NCBI RefSeq assembly: GCF_009674625.1
Contig: NZ_WKJQ01000001.1
Coordinates: forward strand, 1,054,001-1,118,000
Direction of reading: 5' to 3'
From: Haloferax marinum
GTDB lineage: Archaea > Halobacteriota > Halobacteria > Halobacteriales > Haloferacaceae
DNA length: 64,000 nucleotides
The notes beneath the pieces are model-generated. The model saw nothing but the letters and a program-made list of their open reading frames with translations, ran no database searches and was not told where the DNA came from. A program made the position numbers and the translations under genes. Positions 17,454-25,232 of the stretch are shown here, one piece after another; position 1 is the first letter of the stretch, and every line of letters begins with the position of its first letter.

Positions 17454-18211
17454 GTGGATGTCGTCAGTGACTCTGTGTTCTGTCGTACGTCGCCGTCCAT
17501 GATGGCCGTCCCGACGAGGAGGGCGTCTGCACCCGCGTTGCGCATTCGTCGGACGTCGTCGGGTGTTTTCACCCCGCTCTCTGCGACGAGCAGCACGTCG
17601 TCGGGCACCTCGGGTGCGAGTTCCTCGAACGTCGCGAGGTCGACTTCGAGTTTGCCGAGGTCGCGGTTGTTGATTCCGACGACGTCGGCACCCGCCGCGA
17701 GGGCCGCGACGAGTTCGTCGCGCGTATGTACCTCGACGAGTGGCTGGAATCCTCGTTTGCGTGCCGCCTCGACGAGGTCCGGGAGGTCGTCCCCGACGAA
17801 CCGTGCGATGAGAAGCACGAGGTCGGATTCGACGACGTCGAGTTGCTCTTCTCGCAGTACGAAGTCCTTCCGGAGGACCGGCACGTCTACCGCCTCGCGG
17901 ATACGCTGAAGCGACTCGGTCGACCCACCGAAGTGGTCGGGTTCGGTGAGGACCGAGAGCGCCGTCGCGCCGCCAGCGACCATCTCACGGGCCAGTTCGA
18001 CCGGGTCGTCGTCGCGGACGCCGTCGGTCGTCGGACTCGTCGGCTTGACTTCGGTGATGACCGGGACCCGCCCGTCGGCCGCTGTTTCGGCCACGGCGTC
18101 TGGAAACGACCGCGCGTCGACCGACACGCGCGTGTCTCCGCCCGGTCGCTCCCGCGCAGCGTCCAGAATGGCACGCACCTCGGGAGCTAATTCGTCTCCA
18201 CTAGCGTTCAT
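17450..18211 (-). CDS. trpC: Indole-3-glycerol phosphate synthase
   Basis: 253 residues, a TIM-barrel enzyme converting CdRP to indole-3-glycerol phosphate. Seen: [14 protein letters not shown] (catalytic Lys region), [28 protein letters not shown] and [13 protein letters not shown]. It is the first gene of the trpC-trpB-trpA-fba2 unit. The upstream ~35 bases carry a TATA element and two TGTACA boxes, so regulation by a TrpY-like repressor is suggested. The start codon lies at the expected transcription start, consistent with a leaderless message. Confidence 0.95.
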   Translation of the reverse strand: MNASGDELAPEVRAILDAARERPGGDTRVSVDARSFPDAVAETAADGRVPVITEVKPTSPTTDGVRDDDPVELAREMVAGGATALSVLTEPDHFGGSTESLQRIREAVDVPVLRKDFVLREEQLDVVESDLVLLIARFVGDDLPDLVEAARKRGFQPLVEVHTRDELVAALAAGADVVGINNRDLGKLEVDLATFEELAPEVPDDVLLVAESGVKTPDDVRRMRNAGADALLVGTAIMDGDVRQNTESLTTST

Positions 18212-18214
18212 TGA

Positions 18215-18245
18215 TGTACACTAACGAACGCTTCTGTACATAAGA
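18215..18245 (-). promoter_or_regulatory. trp promoter with paired TGTACA boxes
   Basis: Two identical palindromic hexamers TGTACA lie at 18215-18220 and 18235-18240, exactly 20 bases apart, i.e. on the same helix face. Reading the minus strand, the distal box overlaps a TATA-like element (CTTATGTA, about 18237-18244) and the proximal box lies at the expected start site just before ATG 18211. TGTACA is the consensus I remember for the TRP box bound by the TrpY repressor in Methanothermobacter. No trpY gene is in the window. Confidence 0.65.
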
Positions 18246-18349
18246 CTTGCGTCGGCGGGGAGACTCACCGTCATTCGCGCGGGCGCGTGCGAGGCAGCAG
18301 TCAGGTCGTCGCCGGAAGTGTCAAGCCGTCGGCGGGGACAGGCGAACGT

Positions 18350-18805
18350 ATGGACGTCACCGGAATCTACGCCCGCAAGTCGTCGACACTCGACCGTGTC
18401 GTTCAGGTCGGCGTGGTCAGTGGGAAACTCATCAGCGTCTCGTTTCCCGACGCCATCCCCGACGACGCCGAGAGCGACAACGCGTATCTCGACGCCGTCC
18501 TCGACGCGATAGACGGAGCAGACACTCCCCTCGACGAGATTCCAATCGGCCTCACCGTTCCCACCGACCAGCGAGCGGTGCTGGAAGCGGTTCGAAAGGT
18601 TCCGCGAGGGGAGTCAGTCGACACCGGTCTCCTCGTCCGGATGGCAGGGTTAGACCCCGAAGCCGACGGGTCGAAGCGTATCGTCCGCGAGGCATTGGCC
18701 GCCAATCCGATTCCCGTCGTCATCCCCGACCACCGGGTTCGAGACGCCCCGAGCGCAGCGCCCGACGCCGTCGCAGACGAACTTCGACGGGTGGAAGGAA
18801 TCTAA
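18350..18805 (+). CDS. MGMT-like protein lacking the active-site cysteine
   Basis: 151 residues. The C-terminal half matches the DNA-binding domain of O6-alkylguanine-DNA alkyltransferases (AVRKVPRGESVDTGLLVRMAG, then NPIPVVIPDHRV), but the invariant PCHRV is PDHRV, with Asp128 where the alkyl-accepting cysteine should be. This resembles alkyltransferase-like (ATL) proteins, which bind alkylated guanine and hand it to excision repair, although ATL proteins usually have Trp at this place. It therefore cannot be a suicidal methyltransferase. It starts at ATG 18350, divergent from trpC. The active paralogue Ogt is at 13966. Confidence 0.75.
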   Translation: MDVTGIYARKSSTLDRVVQVGVVSGKLISVSFPDAIPDDAESDNAYLDAVLDAIDGADTPLDEIPIGLTVPTDQRAVLEAVRKVPRGESVDTGLLVRMAGLDPEADGSKRIVREALAANPIPVVIPDHRVRDAPSAAPDAVADELRRVEGI

Positions 18806-18807
18806 CG

Positions 18808-18864
18808 GTCGGCTGGGCAAACAGCCGACTGGGCAAACAGCCGACCGGGCAAACAGCCAGTCGG
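18808..18864. terminator. Tandem 16-bp repeats forming nested hairpins between convergent genes
   Basis: Three 16-base units (18815-18830, 18831-18846, 18847-18862), each GGGCAAACAGCCGACT or a close variant. They create inverted repeats: GTCGGCTG (18808-18815) pairs with CAGCCGAC (18822-18829) around a GGCAAA loop, and CCGACTGG (18825-18832) pairs with CCAGTCGG (18857-18864). The array fills exactly the gap between the stop at 18805 and the convergent stop near 18865. A bidirectional transcription-end role is plausible, though no T-tract follows. Confidence 0.7.
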
Positions 18865-19203
18865 TTAGAACGGTGTCGCGTCGGTCTGTCGCCGCAGTGC
18901 GAGGTAGCCGAGGAGGCCGGCGAGGAGGAACAGCGTACTCGCGAAGGCTATCGACTGGAGGCCAGTGACGAGTTCGGCGAACTGTGCGAGACCGGCGAGG
19001 AGGAAACCACCGCCAGCGACGTATTTCAACTGACTGTCCACCGGAACTTGCAGTGTGACGACGCCGAGAAGGATTGCCACGACGCCGAACGCGGCGTCTG
19101 ACAACAACCGAAGCGTCGGGTCCCCGGTCGCTATCGCGGCGACGACCAAGACGAGATAACCGATGAGTCCCGCCTGTGTCAGCGTCCTCGTGTCGATGTC
19201 CAT
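18865..19203 (-). CDS. Small four-helix membrane protein, unknown
   Basis: 112 residues from ATG 19203. Four hydrophobic segments (about residues 10-26, 35-51, 62-80 and 85-104) predict four membrane helices with short loops; the C-terminus LRRQTDATPF is polar. There are no catalytic motifs and I do not recognise the family. It ends at the repeat/hairpin array shared with the convergent MGMT-like gene. Confidence 0.65.
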   Translation of the reverse strand: MDIDTRTLTQAGLIGYLVLVVAAIATGDPTLRLLSDAAFGVVAILLGVVTLQVPVDSQLKYVAGGGFLLAGLAQFAELVTGLQSIAFASTLFLLAGLLGYLALRRQTDATPF

Positions 19204-19289
19204 ACTGGTTACGCGCGGGCCGAGCACTTGAACGCATCCCCGCGGAGGCGTCCGAGTAGCGGGAATTCTACAAGCTGACCAGTCGCGAC

Positions 19290-20261
19290 CTACCACCCGA
19301 ACAACTCGTTGCCGACGAACTCCAGTGCGTTCACCAGATAGTGTGCGACGACGACGACGAGCAGACTCTCCGTGAGGACGAACGTCGCCGCGAGAACGAA
19401 TCCGAGCAGGCCGGTGACGACGATACCGAGTCGGCCCTGTGCCGTGTGACCGGCACCGAACGCGACGGACGAGACGGCGGCCAAGAGCCACGGGGAGACG
19501 TCGAACCCGGTGGCGAGCGCACCGATGAGCGCGCCACGGAACAGGAGTTCTTCGAACCCAGCGATGAGCGGCAGTGCGACGAAGAGCAACAACACCCACC
19601 CCCCTAGCGTCTCGGGGGTGAGTGACTCTCTGAGCGCTTCGTCGGGGGCGAAGCCGAACCGCCGACTGAGTGACGACCCAGCCCGATTGAATCCGTAGAG
19701 AGCGACACCGAGAGCGACGCCGAGAGCGAGTTTCGTCGGAAGGTTGCCCGCCGAGAGGCCGAGTGCCGACGCCGGGACGCCTGCGTACCACGCACCCGTT
19801 GCCAAGAACCCGCCCAACAATGCCTGTGAGACGGCGACGTTGACGATGAGGAGGTGTGTCGGGATATCGGCAGGTGCCGCGTCTGTGTCTGTCGGCGGAA
19901 GCACGGGTGTGGGCGTGAGACGGTCGTCGTTACGCGTCTCTACCGACTGTGACGCAGGGTCTCTCGACTCCGTGTCGTCGCTGTCGAGGTCAGTGGTGTC
20001 GTCGCTGTCGAGGTCAGTGGTGTCGTCACTGTCGAGAACAGTGGCGTCAGCGAGGAGAGAGTCGGTGGACTCACCGTCAGTCGTGCCGCCGAGGAGAGAA
20101 TCGGACGAACCGTTGTCCGCGGCCTCCGGAACGTCAGTGCTCTCGGACGACCGTGACGTGACTCCGTCTGCGTGTGGGATACCGCGTGAGAAATATGCGA
20201 ACGAGAGGAGGACGACGAGGACGAGGCCGGTAAAGCCCGTAAACGCCGCCCAGTCAGCCAT
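19290..20261 (-). CDS. CPBP-family intramembrane protease
   Basis: 323 residues. After an N-terminal helix (residues ~8-26) comes a long acidic Ser/Thr/Asp-rich linker (~30-130) containing three copies of DSDDTTDL or a variant. The CPBP (Abi/Rce1-like) domain then follows with motif 1 AGFEELLFRG (EExxxR type), motif 2 FGAGH and motif 3 HYLVNA. These residues are the putative metal-binding active site of type II CAAX-prenyl-protease-like glutamic intramembrane proteases. Archaeal substrates are unknown. It is followed on the same strand by nothing coupled; LonB is encoded 6 bases upstream on the same strand, so the two membrane proteases are probably co-transcribed. Confidence 0.85.
   Translation of the reverse strand: MADWAAFTGFTGLVLVVLLSFAYFSRGIPHADGVTSRSSESTDVPEAADNGSSDSLLGGTTDGESTDSLLADATVLDSDDTTDLDSDDTTDLDSDDTESRDPASQSVETRNDDRLTPTPVLPPTDTDAAPADIPTHLLIVNVAVSQALLGGFLATGAWYAGVPASALGLSAGNLPTKLALGVALGVALYGFNRAGSSLSRRFGFAPDEALRESLTPETLGGWVLLLFVALPLIAGFEELLFRGALIGALATGFDVSPWLLAAVSSVAFGAGHTAQGRLGIVVTGLLGFVLAATFVLTESLLVVVVAHYLVNALEFVGNELFGW
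19972..20043. repeat. In-gene 24-bp tandem repeat (8-residue units)
   Basis: Three units of 24 bases (19972-19995, 19996-20019, 20020-20043) inside the CPBP gene linker. The first two are identical and the third has a few changes. The unit keeps frame and encodes DSDDTTDL-type acidic octapeptides, so copy number can vary without breaking the protein. Confidence 0.85.
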
Positions 20262-20267
20262 CCCGCG

Positions 20268-22349
20268 TTACTGCGGGCTTGGGCTGGAGGGCCCGACGCC
20301 CTTGCCCTTGTTGAGGGCCGAGCCAGTGATGCTCTTGAGGCGGTCGACGAGCGAATCCTTCTCGGGTTCGCCCTCGAGGGCGACTTCGAGAACCTCGCTG
20401 ATGTGCGAGACGGGGATGATGTCGATCATCTCCTTGTACTCGTCTTCTATCATCACGTCCTGCTCGTTGGCGGCCGGGATGATGACCGTCTCACAGCCAG
20501 CCTTCGCGGCGGCTTCGATCTTGTGGGTGACACCGCCGACTGGCAGCACGTCACCGCGCACCGACAGCGAACCGGTCATGGCGACCGATTGGTCGATTGG
20601 GATGTCTTCCAGCGCGGAGATGACGGCGGTCGCAACCGTGATGGATGCGGAGTCGCCGTCGACACCTTGCTGGCCGGTCTGGACGAACTGCACGTGCACG
20701 TCCATCTCGGAGAGGTCCTGGTTAGAGAACTTCTTGATGATAGCCGAGACGTTCTGGACGGACTCTTCGGCCATCTCCTTGAGCTGGCCGGTGGCGATGA
20801 CCCGTCCTGGACCCTGCGATGGCGTGACCTCTGCCATCACCGGGAGCATGATACCGGAGTCTTCGCCCATGACTGCGAGACCGTTGACGCGGCCGGTGAC
20901 GAACCCGTCGTTGACCGAGAGTTCGTAGTCCTTGCGGCGCTGGATGTACTGGTCTGCAATCTGCTGCTCGATGGAGCGCGCACGACGCTTTGCCTGCAGC
21001 ACGTGGTCGCGAGTGGTGAACTCCGCGTTCTCGCCACGGGCGATGTCGCCTGCGACGCGGACCAGTCCACCGAGGTTACGGAACTCGAGGGTCAGGTGAC
21101 CCTTGCGGCCGGCACGGCGACGGGCTTCGAGGATGACTTCCTCGATTGCCTCGTCGGTGAAGTGCGGCAGACGGCCGTCGTTAGAGACTTCCTGTGCCAC
21201 GAAACGCGCGTACTTGCGGCGCATCTCGGGGGAGTCCTCGATGGTGTCGTCCATGTACACCTCGTACCCGTACCCTTTGATACGGGACCGGAGTGCGGGG
21301 TGCATGTTCTCCATCGCGTCGAGGTTACCCGCCGCGATCATGATGAAGTCGGTCGGGACGGGTTCGGTCTGGACCATCGCACCCGAGGAACGCTCGGATT
21401 GGCCGGTGATGCCGAACGCGCCTTCCTGAATCGCCGTCATCAGGTGTTGCTGACTGCGCACGTCGAGGGTGTTGATCTCGTCGATGAACAGGACACCCTT
21501 GTTGGCCTTGTGGATGGCGCCTGGTTCGACGCGGTCGTGGCTCGGCGTCTCCATCCCACCGGATTGGAACGGGTCGTGCCGAACGTCACCGAGCAGGGCA
21601 CCCGCGTGGGCACCGGTCGCGTCCTGGAACGGCGCGGCCTTCTGGTCGGCGTTGTTCACGATGAGGTTCGGAACCATCGCGTCGCTGCCACGGGAACCGT
21701 AGCGGAACGCGAGATAGATGATACCCGCAGCGAGGATGCCGAGGAGGACCTGCTGTGCGATGATGAGGGAGTAGCCCAGCACCACCGCGATGATGATCCA
21801 CATGAGGAACGAGCGCATCTGGTTGCGCTTGCGTGCTTCCTCTTTGTGGGCCTCGACGATTTGGTCACCTTTGCCCGCGGGAACAGTACGGACCTTCGGG
21901 GCGTTGCCGTCGTCGGGGTTGTGGTAGACGAGAACGTCCTGTAACTCTTCGCGGGGGAGGAGTTCAGACATCGCCTTCGCGAGCATCGACTTCCCCGTCC
22001 CCGGAGAGCCAATCATCATGACGTGGCGGCGCTGTTTGGCCGCCTTCATGATGACGTCGCGGGCGTGTTCCTGTCCAATGACCTGGTCGACGAGTCGGTC
22101 TGGAACAGTAATCTCTTCGGAGGACTCTATCTGGAGGCCACCGAGAAGGTCGTTTTCGTCCACGTCGTCGGCCACGTCGGCCTCGATTTCGACGTCACTC
22201 CCGAGGTCGTCGATAGTCTTCTTATCGACCTCTTCGGCCTCCTCGTGCTGCAGATCCGACCCGCTATCGGCGCCCTCATCGAAGGGCATCTCGGCGGGCG
22301 AATCCTCCTGCTCTTGGAGGCTGTCGTCGGTATTCGTATCGTTACTCAT
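20268..22349 (-). CDS. lonB: Membrane-bound archaeal Lon protease LonB
   Basis: 693 residues from ATG 22349. Layout: an acidic N-terminal tail, an AAA+ module with Walker A (GSPGTGKS), two membrane helices inserted into it (MWIIIAVVLGYSLIIA and VLLGILAAGIIYLAF), Walker B (GVLFIDEI), and a C-terminal Lon protease domain with catalytic Ser567 (GDSASI) and Lys610 (THKIEAA). LonB is the ATP-dependent membrane protease of archaea. In Haloferax volcanii it is essential and affects membrane carotenoid level and shape. A TATA-like element (TGATATACT, 22388-22396, read on the minus strand) lies about 40 bases before the start. Confidence 0.96.
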   Translation of the reverse strand: MSNDTNTDDSLQEQEDSPAEMPFDEGADSGSDLQHEEAEEVDKKTIDDLGSDVEIEADVADDVDENDLLGGLQIESSEEITVPDRLVDQVIGQEHARDVIMKAAKQRRHVMMIGSPGTGKSMLAKAMSELLPREELQDVLVYHNPDDGNAPKVRTVPAGKGDQIVEAHKEEARKRNQMRSFLMWIIIAVVLGYSLIIAQQVLLGILAAGIIYLAFRYGSRGSDAMVPNLIVNNADQKAAPFQDATGAHAGALLGDVRHDPFQSGGMETPSHDRVEPGAIHKANKGVLFIDEINTLDVRSQQHLMTAIQEGAFGITGQSERSSGAMVQTEPVPTDFIMIAAGNLDAMENMHPALRSRIKGYGYEVYMDDTIEDSPEMRRKYARFVAQEVSNDGRLPHFTDEAIEEVILEARRRAGRKGHLTLEFRNLGGLVRVAGDIARGENAEFTTRDHVLQAKRRARSIEQQIADQYIQRRKDYELSVNDGFVTGRVNGLAVMGEDSGIMLPVMAEVTPSQGPGRVIATGQLKEMAEESVQNVSAIIKKFSNQDLSEMDVHVQFVQTGQQGVDGDSASITVATAVISALEDIPIDQSVAMTGSLSVRGDVLPVGGVTHKIEAAAKAGCETVIIPAANEQDVMIEDEYKEMIDIIPVSHISEVLEVALEGEPEKDSLVDRLKSITGSALNKGKGVGPSSPSPQ

Positions 22350-22485
22350 AGAACTGTCGTCGCTACTTCTAATGTGGGCCTTTCGACTGATATACTTTCT
22401 CCCCGTTTGCATCTAGTGCACCTTGCCGTGAAATCGCCCTTCGACGTCCCTACCACCAGAATACCGAATTTCAGCGAACTCGGCG

Positions 22486-22495
22486 TATTTATAAG
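22486..22495 (+). promoter_or_regulatory. TATA box of nadM (leaderless)
   Basis: TATTTATAAG, centred about 29 bases before ATG 22519, in the 169-base divergent region between lonB and nadM. The spacing predicts a transcript starting at or within a few bases of the start codon. Confidence 0.6.
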
Positions 22496-22518
22496 TAGTC
22501 CGACCTAACGGCCGACCG

Positions 22519-23070
22519 ATGCGGGGGTTCTACATCGGCCGGTTCCAGCCGTACCACAACGGCCACCATCGAATGGTCGAAGAAATCGCCTCCGAGGTCG
22601 ACGAACTCGTCCTCGGTATCGGGTCTGCCGGCGACTCACACTCGCCGCGAAATCCGTTTACTGCCGGCGAACGAATCATGATGGTCAACAAAGCCGTCTC
22701 TGATTTCGACATCACGACGTACGCGGTTCCCATCGAGGACTTAGACCGAAACTCGGTGTGGGTCAGCCACGTTCAGTCGATGTCGCCGGCGTTCGAAGTG
22801 GCGTACTCGAACAACCCACTCGTCATCCAACTGTTCAAAGAGGCGGGTGTCGAAGTTCGGCAGTCGCCGATGTTCAACCGCGAGGTGCTGGAAGGCACCG
22901 AAGTTCGACAGCGGATGATAGAAGACCGAGATTGGGAATCGCTCGTCCCGGACGCCGTCGCAGACGTCGTCCACGAAATCGGCGGTATCGAGCGAATCCA
23001 GCACATCACCGACACCGACCGGTCCGAACGGACGCCGAGTAACGCGAGCGACGACTCGAACCCCTGTTGA
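22519..23070 (+). CDS. nadM: Nicotinamide-nucleotide adenylyltransferase
   Basis: 183 residues. It makes NAD from NMN and ATP. The nucleotidyltransferase signature is intact: FYIGRFQPYHNGHHRMV, with the HxGH-type motif HNGH, and a C-terminal ISxxxxR-like region (EGTEVRQRMI). The C-terminus has a short polar haloarchaeal tail. The next gene starts 1 base after the stop, so nadM, the SAM hydrolase and the TRIC-like gene form an operon. Confidence 0.93.
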   Translation: MRGFYIGRFQPYHNGHHRMVEEIASEVDELVLGIGSAGDSHSPRNPFTAGERIMMVNKAVSDFDITTYAVPIEDLDRNSVWVSHVQSMSPAFEVAYSNNPLVIQLFKEAGVEVRQSPMFNREVLEGTEVRQRMIEDRDWESLVPDAVADVVHEIGGIERIQHITDTDRSERTPSNASDDSNPC

Positions 23071-23071
23071 G

Positions 23072-23854
23072 ATGATTACGCTCGCGTCCGACTTCGGGTC
23101 GGCGTACCCCGCCGCGATGAAGGGCGTCATCCTCTCTGTGACCGACGCTCGACTCGTGGACGTGGCCCACGACCTCCCCCGACAGGACGTTCGCGCCGCG
23201 GCGTTCTGGCTTCGCGAGACGCTCCCCTACTTTCCGCCAGCGACGCATCTCGCCGTCGTCGACCCAGGCGTCGGAACCGACCGCCGAGCAGTCGTCCTCC
23301 GCGTCGGAGACCACGTCTTCGTCGGCCCCGACAACGGCGTGCTTCGACCCCCAGCGCGCCGTATCGACGCCGAGAGCGACGGCGAACCACCGGTCGACGC
23401 CTACGAGATTCGCGTCTCCGACCCCGACTCGACGACGTTCCACGGCCGGGACGTGTTCGCCCCTGCCGCCGCAGACGCCCACGTCGCCGGTGCGGACGCA
23501 CTCGACACCGTCGAGCGATTCGAAGCGGTTTCGGTCGAGTCGCTCACCGACCTGCAGTTTCCTCCTGCCGACGTCGACGACGACGCGAAGACTGCACGCG
23601 GCGAAGTACTCGTCGTCGACGACTTCGGCAACTGCATCACGAACATCCCTGGGTCGTTCCTCCGCGGCCACGACACTGTCAGTGTAAACGGCGAACCCGT
23701 CGCCGTGGGCCACACGTTCGAGGCAGTCGAGCGCGGTGAGCGACTCGTCACGGTCGGGAGTCACGGAAACGTCGAGTGCGACGTAAACCACGGCCGAGGA
23801 GACGATGCGTTTGGCCTCATGCCCGGCGACACCGTCTCCCTCACCGTCGAGTGA
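23072..23854 (+). CDS. SAM hydrolase (SAM hydroxide adenosyltransferase, DUF62)
   Basis: 260 residues. The family splits S-adenosylmethionine into adenosine and methionine; relatives are the fluorinase/chlorinase enzymes. Seen: ITLASDFGSAYPAAMKGVI at the N-terminus, LAVVDPGVGTDRRAV, VGPDNGVL and a C-terminal domain with VVDDFGNCITNI. The halogenase-specific loop is not apparent, as expected for the ordinary archaeal hydrolase. It is placed between nadM and a membrane channel gene, with its TGA overlapping the next ATG. Confidence 0.92.
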   Translation: MITLASDFGSAYPAAMKGVILSVTDARLVDVAHDLPRQDVRAAAFWLRETLPYFPPATHLAVVDPGVGTDRRAVVLRVGDHVFVGPDNGVLRPPARRIDAESDGEPPVDAYEIRVSDPDSTTFHGRDVFAPAAADAHVAGADALDTVERFEAVSVESLTDLQFPPADVDDDAKTARGEVLVVDDFGNCITNIPGSFLRGHDTVSVNGEPVAVGHTFEAVERGERLVTVGSHGNVECDVNHGRGDDAFGLMPGDTVSLTVE

Positions 23855-24474
23855 TGGTCGTCGGAGAAATCGACCCCTTCGCGGTGATGAACGTCGTGGG
23901 ACTGCTCGCGTTCGCCATCGCAGGGTCGCTCAAAGCGGCCGACGCCGGCCTCGATATCTTCGGCGTCGCAGTGCTCGGCGTGGTGACCGCACTCGGTGGC
24001 GGGACGACCCGAGACGTGCTCGTCGATAGACTCCCGGCGTCACTCGCGGCGACAGGAGACATGACCGTCGCACTCGTCGGCGTCGGCGTCGCGCTCGTCC
24101 TCATCCACTCGCTCCACGGGCAGGTGCGAGACCATCCCGCGTTCTTGACCTCGGACGCCATCGGCCTCTCTGCGTTCGCGGCGACGGGCGCGCTCGTGGG
24201 TGTCGAGGCGGGTGTCTCACCGTTCGGCATCGTCATTCTCGCGACGATTACGGCCGTTGGTGGCGGGTCTATCGCCGATATCCTCATCGGACGCGTTCCG
24301 ACCGTCCTCCGCGACGATTTCTATGCGACACCGGTAGTCGTCGGTGGTGTCGCGTTTCTCGTCGCCGAGTCGGTGGGAGCCCCGACAGGTGTTCCATCGG
24401 CGCTCTGTGCCGCGCTCGTGTTCACGGTGCGGATGCTCGCGCTCCGATACGAGTGGCGACTGCCGCGGGTGTGA
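23854..24474 (+). CDS. TRIC/YicG-like membrane channel protein (UPF0126)
   Basis: 206 residues from ATG 23854, which shares one base with the preceding TGA. It has seven hydrophobic segments and an internal duplication: GVVTALGGGTTRDVLVDRLP and ATITAVGGGSIADILIGRVP, the glycine-rich GGG motifs typical of prokaryotic TRIC-type cation channels (UPF0126). Ion selectivity cannot be read from sequence. The third gene of the nadM operon. Confidence 0.88.
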   Translation: MVVGEIDPFAVMNVVGLLAFAIAGSLKAADAGLDIFGVAVLGVVTALGGGTTRDVLVDRLPASLAATGDMTVALVGVGVALVLIHSLHGQVRDHPAFLTSDAIGLSAFAATGALVGVEAGVSPFGIVILATITAVGGGSIADILIGRVPTVLRDDFYATPVVVGGVAFLVAESVGAPTGVPSALCAALVFTVRMLALRYEWRLPRV

Positions 24475-24566
24475 GTTCGCCCGGAAATTCTGCTGGGTTG
24501 TGAGACTATTGTCAGAAGTAGTGTGCTGCATACCGAGGGTGTATACAACAGAATACCCAGCTCCGG

Positions 24567-24962
24567 TCACGCCTGCTGGTCACGCAATGCGACACCGAAA
24601 ACGACACATCGAGTGACGATTCGTGTCGAGTGACCCGCTCCCCACGTATCCTCGAGCAGAAGGACACTTCCAGGAGGGAACGTTCGTTTGCTCCCGTCGC
24701 TTGCCGTAATCTCGTATTCACCCTGGGCAGTGCAGAATATCTGGCGCTGTGGACTCGGATGCGGAGTGTCCCCGCCCCAGTCAGTCGGTGCACCGACCCA
24801 GATAGTCCCGTCTGCGGGGAGGAACGACGCCGTATTGAGAGGTTCTGCTGGCGGAGCAAATTCGGTGGGCGAGAGCGCGACTGTCACGTCCTCGAAGTGG
24901 GTCTCTCCGTCAGCGTCCGTATAGAGGCGGGTGTACAGCGCCTCCTGAACGGAACTATTCAT
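24567..24962 (-). CDS. Cupin-domain protein
   Basis: 131 residues from ATG 24962 (ATG 24983 would add 7). A single cupin barrel is suggested by RQIFCTAQGEYEITASDG followed by FPPGSVLLLEDTWGAGHSTR; the histidine complement of a metal-binding cupin is incomplete, so a metal enzyme is not certain. A TATA-like element (GTATAACAT, minus strand, about 25017-25025) lies upstream. It is convergent with the TRIC gene and has no obvious partner. Confidence 0.75.
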   Translation of the reverse strand: MNSSVQEALYTRLYTDADGETHFEDVTVALSPTEFAPPAEPLNTASFLPADGTIWVGAPTDWGGDTPHPSPQRQIFCTAQGEYEITASDGSKRTFPPGSVLLLEDTWGAGHSTRIVTRCVVFGVALRDQQA

Positions 24963-25232
24963 CCGTGTAGTCGAGTCGTCCAAGTTTCAACACCGACTGG
25001 CCGATACGCGGCCTGAGATGTTATACCCGACCGTGTGGCGGCCATACGTCAGCGGGCACCTCGATGTGTCGCCGGCTTCGAGGCGCATCTCATGCCGAAT
25101 ACGTGCCCCCTATTCAGCAAGACTGGAGATAGCTATCACTTCACAAACAAATTCGCGTCGGAAAATCGGCCGACCAAATACGAACTGACCGCTGGCCTCG
25201 AAATGCAGTCTCCGGGGAGAGGAGGAAACTGC

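Noticed and set aside
20403-21944. 513-codon open frame on the plus strand
   Set aside because: Antisense to lonB, which has all catalytic motifs.
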